DNA of 64,000 bases from positions 62,001 to 126,000 of the forward strand of contig JABXHN010000003.1 in assembly GCA_013373635.1 (NCBI GenBank), given 5' to 3'. Shown piece by piece: positions 60,247 through 64,000 of this stretch. The translations under genes and the position numbers were made by a program. The stretch is from Flavobacteriaceae bacterium. Lineage in GTDB: Bacteria > Bacteroidota > Bacteroidia > Flavobacteriales > Flavobacteriaceae. The notes under the pieces are model-generated. The model saw nothing but the letters and a program-made list of their open reading frames with translations, made no database searches and had not been told where the DNA came from. Numbering within the stretch: the first letter of the stretch is position 1; every line of letters starts with the position of its first letter.

Positions 60247-61161
60247 ATGAGAGCTTTAGTTATTTCAGGTGGAGGAAGTAAAGGAGCTTTTGCAGGAGGA
60301 GTTGCTCAATTTCTTATGCAAGAGCAGGGTAGGTCATACGATATTTTAGTTGGAACATCTACCGGAAGCTTACTCATTCCGCAATTAGCATTAGGAGGCA
60401 TTGACAAACTTCACCACGCCTATACCAATGTCAAACAAACTGATATTTTTAGTGTCAATCCATTTATTGTCAGAAAAAAAGACGACCGTGAATACGTATC
60501 GATCAATTATTTGACAACTCTTTTACAGTTCATTAAACGAAGAAGGACTTTTGGTGAGAGTAAATCGCTAAGAAAAACCATTAAAAGGTATTTTTCTGAG
60601 GAAGACCACAAGAGAATTATTGAATCTGGCAAGGAGGTAATTGTATCAGTGTCCAACCTCTCTAGAAATAGAGTAGAGTACAAGTCAATTAAAGATTATA
60701 CCTATGAGGAATTTGTCGATTGGATCTGGATTTCATCGAACTATATTCCTTTTATGTCACTGGTAGAAAAGAACGGATTTGAATACGGAGATGGTGGACT
60801 CGGTAGTATTGTACCCATTAGAGAAGCCATTCGAAGAGGAGCAAAGGAAGTAGATGTGGTCATCCTTGAATCGGAGCAAATGAAACACAATCGCGTTCTT
60901 GGAAAAAACCCCTTTTCTCTGATGATGAATATCTTTGGGTTTTTAGTAGATCAAGTAAAACAACACGATATTTCAGAGGGAATTTTATCGGCAAAACACA
61001 ATGATGTGAGTTTGCACTTGTATTATACGCCCACCCAACTGACAGAAAATTCATTGGTTTTTAATCAAGAACTGATGTCAGAATGGTGGACGCAAGGATA
61101 TGAATATGCAAAGAATCGTTTTGATACACATTCATCTCCAATTTTAAAGAAAGTAGATTAA
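60247..61161 (+). CDS. Patatin-like phospholipase family protein
   Basis: A Ser-Asp dyad lipid hydrolase of about 304 residues. The oxyanion loop is SGGGSKGAFAGG near residue 8, the nucleophile lies in LVGTSTGSLL (G-x-S-x-G-like), and the dyad Asp in GDGGLGSIVPI. No signal peptide or membrane segment is seen, so it should act in the cytosol or at the inner face of the membrane; substrate unknown (phospholipid or acylglycerol). I start it at ATG 60247 because a complete promoter lies just upstream and the oxyanion loop follows at once. Confidence 0.9.
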   Translation: MRALVISGGGSKGAFAGGVAQFLMQEQGRSYDILVGTSTGSLLIPQLALGGIDKLHHAYTNVKQTDIFSVNPFIVRKKDDREYVSINYLTTLLQFIKRRRTFGESKSLRKTIKRYFSEEDHKRIIESGKEVIVSVSNLSRNRVEYKSIKDYTYEEFVDWIWISSNYIPFMSLVEKNGFEYGDGGLGSIVPIREAIRRGAKEVDVVILESEQMKHNRVLGKNPFSLMMNIFGFLVDQVKQHDISEGILSAKHNDVSLHLYYTPTQLTENSLVFNQELMSEWWTQGYEYAKNRFDTHSSPILKKVD

Positions 61162-61224
61162 ATCATCTATTTTCTTTAAACTATATATTTAAGTCTTTTT
61201 GTACTATTTTTTAAATAATCTTTT

Positions 61225-62499
61225 CTATTTATTTAAGTAATCAAGACTCATTTCAGAAAGTGTTTTAACTCCTAATAAGAGTCCACTGTCATCAATTTTA
61301 AAATCAGGTGTGTGATGTGGATAAGACTCTGTCGTACCAGGAGTCATTCCTCCTAAGAAAAAGTAAAAACCAGGTATTTCATCCTGAAAAAATGAAAAAT
61401 CTTCAGCTCCTGTAACCGCTTTTTGTAGCACTACTTGGTCTGCTCCTGCAACGCGTTTCATTGTCGGTAACATTTGTTCTACAAGTGCGGGGTCATTATA
61501 GGTGATTGAGGTTCCATCAGCAATAGTACAGGTCGCTTCCCCTCCATAAGCTTTTGCTATGGTTTGAACCATTTCAATCATTCGATCGTTGAGTTTCTTT
61601 TGCATTCCGTAATCCAAGGTTCTGATAGTACCTATCAGTTGGGCTGATTCTGGGATGATATTGAAACGAACACCAGAGGTGATTTTACCAACAGTGATGA
61701 CTGCAGCTTCTTTGGTGAGCTCGGTTTCTCTACTGATAATAGTTTGTAATCCATCGATGATTTTAGCTGAGATTAAAATAGGATCAACTCCTCCCCAAGG
61801 TTGTGAACCGTGTGATTGTTTACCCTTGACATCAATGACAAAACGTTGAGAAGAAGCCATAGTTCCTTCGGGCTTATAGCGAATCATTCCCACTGGAGTT
61901 TGTGAATTGATGTGAAGACCAAAAATGGCATCAACTTCAGGATTCTTAAGAACTCCTTCTTTGATCATCAGTGCTGCTCCACCTTCTTCTCCTTGAGGAG
62001 CACCTTCTTCAGCTGGTTGAAATATGAATTTTACGGTACCGTGAATTTTGTCTTTGTTTTTTGAAAGAACTTCGGCAACACCCATTAAAATGGCAGTATG
62101 CGTATCGTGACCACAGGCGTGCATAACACCTACCTCATTCCCCATGAAAGTCGATTTTACACTAGATTTAAAAGGTAAATCATTTCGTTCAGTAACAGGA
62201 AGTGCGTCGATATCGGCTCTAAGACCAATTACTTTTCCAGGATGATCTCCTTTCAAAAGACCAACAACTCCTGTATGAGCTACATTTTCGGTTACTTCAA
62301 TTCCTAATTTTCTAAGGTGAGTAGCAATTTTAGCGGCAGTTTTAAATTCTCTATTTCCGAGTTCAGGGTTTTGATGTATATCTCTTCTCCAATCAATCAC
62401 TTTTTGTTCTAATGACTGATAGTCTTTTTCAGCAATTTGATTTTGAGCTTGCACAGATAAAAAGCTCATTGAGATCCAAGCAAGTAGTAGTTTTTTCAT
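61225..62499 (-). CDS. Exported M20 family amidohydrolase
   Basis: A metal-dependent amidohydrolase of the M20D group (hippurate, N-acyl-amino-acid or IAA-amino-acid hydrolase type), 424 residues. MKKLLLAWISMSFLSVQAQ is a signal peptide. Metal motifs are LRADIDALPV, MHACGHDTHTAILMG with the bridging Cys, FQPAEEGAPQ and the final HHTPDF; the dimerisation domain lies at about 210-325. Substrates are probably N-acylated amino acids in the periplasm. It differs from the AbgB-like paralogue at 6227-7654 and is divergent from the uvrD-like gene. Confidence 0.92.
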   Translation of the reverse strand: MKKLLLAWISMSFLSVQAQNQIAEKDYQSLEQKVIDWRRDIHQNPELGNREFKTAAKIATHLRKLGIEVTENVAHTGVVGLLKGDHPGKVIGLRADIDALPVTERNDLPFKSSVKSTFMGNEVGVMHACGHDTHTAILMGVAEVLSKNKDKIHGTVKFIFQPAEEGAPQGEEGGAALMIKEGVLKNPEVDAIFGLHINSQTPVGMIRYKPEGTMASSQRFVIDVKGKQSHGSQPWGGVDPILISAKIIDGLQTIISRETELTKEAAVITVGKITSGVRFNIIPESAQLIGTIRTLDYGMQKKLNDRMIEMVQTIAKAYGGEATCTIADGTSITYNDPALVEQMLPTMKRVAGADQVVLQKAVTGAEDFSFFQDEIPGFYFFLGGMTPGTTESYPHHTPDFKIDDSGLLLGVKTLSEMSLDYLNK

Positions 62500-62550
62500 T
62501 GGGTTTAATTTTAAGAAGTTTAAATATATAAAAATCAGATGAATAATGAA

Positions 62551-62582
62551 GTGCTAAAAGAATGTTTATAACTCCTTAGCAC
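62551..62582. repeat. Inverted repeat in the M20/uvrD divergent region
   Basis: GTGCTAA and TTAGCAC are perfect seven-base arms separated by 18 bases, lying between two divergent starts. It may be an operator or an RNA hairpin; nothing further supports either. Confidence 0.3.
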
Positions 62583-62637
62583 AATGTTTTTTAGGACTGA
62601 ATTTAAATAGTTATTTTCACCCTCTGAAACAGGCACC

Positions 62638-64000
62638 ATGCAAGATTATATCAAACAACTTAACGAAGCACAACAAAAGGCAGTCCTACACAAGGATGGA
62701 CCTTTAATGGTAATTGCTGGAGCGGGTTCAGGAAAGACTAGAGTTCTGACGTTTAGAATTGCTTATTTGATGTCTAAGGGAGTAGATTCGTTTAATATAC
62801 TTGCACTGACTTTTACCAATAAGGCTGCACGTGAAATGAAGAACAGAATTTCCTCTATAGTAGGGGGTTCTGAAGCTAAAAACTTATGGATGGGAACCTT
62901 TCATTCGGTCTTTGCTAAATTACTTCGTGTCGATGGTCATCATTTAGGGTATCCTTCTAATTTTACGATTTACGATACTCAAGATTCTCAACGCCTTATC
63001 GCATCGATTATCAAAGAAATGGGGCTCGATAAGGATGTTTACAAATACAAGCAAATACAGCAGCGTATATCTTCCTACAAAAATTCATTGATTACGGTAA
63101 AAGCTTATTATAACAATCCTGAGCTAGTAGAAGCAGACGCCATGGCCAAACGACCACGAATGGGTGATATCTATCAAAATTATGTCGATCGTTGCTTTAA
63201 GGCTGGAGCTATGGATTTTGATGATTTATTACTTCGAACCAATGAACTGTTGACTCGTTTTCCAGAGGTCTTGTCCAAATATCAAAATCGCTTTAAATAC
63301 ATCTTAGTGGATGAGTACCAAGACACCAATCACTCTCAGTATTTAATTGTCAAGGCGCTTGCAGATCGATTTCAAAATATCTGTGTGGTTGGAGATGACG
63401 CGCAGAGTATTTATTCTTTTAGAGGAGCTAACATCAGTAATATTCTCAACTTTCAACGCGATTACGACAATGTAGCACAGTATCGATTGGAACAAAACTA
63501 CCGATCGAGTCACACCATTGTAGAGGCTGCTAACTGTGTCATTGCCAACAATAAAAATCAGATCGAAAAAAAGGTTTGGACCGATAATGCACTCGGATCA
63601 CCCATCAGTGTTAACTGTAGTGTTACTGATGCAGAAGAAGGCCGCTTTGTTGCAGAACAAATCTTCGAAGGTCGAATGCAACAACAGCGATCCAACAGTG
63701 AATTTGCAGTGCTTTACAGAACAAATTCACAATCGAGAGCGATTGAAGACGCCCTTAGAAAAAGAGATATTCCCTACAAGATTTTTGGTGGTCTATCCTT
63801 TTATCAGCGCAAAGAGATCAAAGATGTTCTCGCTTATTTAAGAGTGATTGAAAACCCCAGTGATGAAGAGGCTTTAAAGCGTATTATCAATTTTCCAGCA
63901 AGAGGAATCGGTCAGACGACTATCGATCGTTTATCCCTTGCTGCGAATCACTTTAAAAAGTCGATTTTTGAAGTGATGGAGCATGCTGATAAAATTGAAG
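62638..64000 (+). CDS. UvrD/PcrA-type DNA helicase, N-terminal part (runs off the window)
   Basis: A superfamily 1 3'-5' helicase for excision repair and replication restart. From ATG 62638 the frame is open to the last base, giving 454 residues of an expected about 780. The front is LNEAQQKAVLHKDGPLMVIA with the Q motif, then Walker A GAGSGKTRVLTFR, motif Ia TFTNKAAREMKNR, motif II VDEYQDTN, motif III GDDAQSIYSFRGA, and motif IV RLEQNYRSS. Its size and motifs fit PcrA/UvrD rather than RecB or AddA. Confidence 0.95.
   Translation, partial: MQDYIKQLNEAQQKAVLHKDGPLMVIAGAGSGKTRVLTFRIAYLMSKGVDSFNILALTFTNKAAREMKNRISSIVGGSEAKNLWMGTFHSVFAKLLRVDGHHLGYPSNFTIYDTQDSQRLIASIIKEMGLDKDVYKYKQIQQRISSYKNSLITVKAYYNNPELVEADAMAKRPRMGDIYQNYVDRCFKAGAMDFDDLLLRTNELLTRFPEVLSKYQNRFKYILVDEYQDTNHSQYLIVKALADRFQNICVVGDDAQSIYSFRGANISNILNFQRDYDNVAQYRLEQNYRSSHTIVEAANCVIANNKNQIEKKVWTDNALGSPISVNCSVTDAEEGRFVAEQIFEGRMQQQRSNSEFAVLYRTNSQSRAIEDALRKRDIPYKIFGGLSFYQRKEIKDVLAYLRVIENPSDEEALKRIINFPARGIGQTTIDRLSLAANHFKKSIFEVMEHADKIE

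Noticed and set aside
1-64000. CRISPR array, insertion sequence, prophage or defence island
   Set aside because: No regularly spaced repeats, transposase, integrase, phage structural or restriction genes were seen; the window is core metabolism and repair.

Overview
The window looks like the chromosome of a marine-type flavobacterium (phylum Bacteroidota). It is AT-rich, and many genes are preceded by the Bacteroidota -7 promoter element TAnnTTTG rather than an E. coli -10 box. Typical families are DUF4290 next to MurA, a BshB1 bacillithiol deacetylase, a CcsB-CcsA fusion, a nitrite/sulfite reductase with a C-terminal HEPN-like extension, and an alternative-type LeuA. Both tRNA genes lack an encoded CCA end. 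I see no rRNA, insertion sequence, phage, CRISPR array or conjugation gene. Most of the window is conserved core genome.

Layout. 1-2730 (minus): AAA ATPase, recQ and the start of fmt. 2823-5150 (plus): DUF493, DUF4290, murA. 5137-13919 (minus): GNAT and lysoplasmalogenase; an M20 amidohydrolase; a tight unit of sodium/solute symporter, 28-residue membrane peptide and large exported PIG-L protein; then Maf, KdsC-type phosphatase and DUF2520. 14034-19108 (plus): cytochrome c maturation fusion, a Cys/Met PLP enzyme and bshB1, followed by tRNA-His. 19595-31314: an exported M28 peptidase, then the sulfate assimilation operon (DUF2061, cysH, cysD, cysN, sulfite reductase, cobA, siroheme dehydrogenase, all minus) divergent from an Rrf2 regulator and flanked by two TauE/SafE exporters; a decayed membrane gene and tRNA-Ser lie to its right. 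31324-38261 (minus): ftsK-lolA-lptF/G-ribB in an overlapping operon and a peroxiredoxin-thioredoxin-small protein set. 38360-41616: a gamma-lyase-like PLP enzyme with an NhaC-family transporter, divergent from an Lrp regulator. 41680-47382 (plus): lpd, tilS, penicillin acylase and a broken four-helix membrane gene. 47790-57936: ilvB-ilvN-ilvC and gapN (plus) facing leuC-leuD-leuA-leuB (minus). 58033-64000: recG, a patatin, an M20 amidohydrolase and the 5' part of a UvrD/PcrA helicase.

How the genes fit together. Sulfur and thiol metabolism recurs: sulfate is activated (CysDN), reduced (CysH, siroheme sulfite reductase) and the siroheme is made by CobA and the dehydrogenase of the same operon. 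Two PLP enzymes of the Cys/Met family, a bacillithiol enzyme and a thiol peroxidase/thioredoxin set are nearby. Branched-chain amino acid synthesis is nearly complete, but ilvD is not in the window.

No obviously new multi-gene system stands out. The most interesting items are the microprotein wedged between the exported PIG-L protein and the symporter, the Lrp/gamma-lyase/NhaC locus with three perfect palindromes, a tilS promoter embedded in the preceding terminator with an apparently leaderless GTG start, and a gene-free stretch before ilvB with two facing terminator hairpins. All functions are assigned by reading the sequences and recalling the families; no database search was run.
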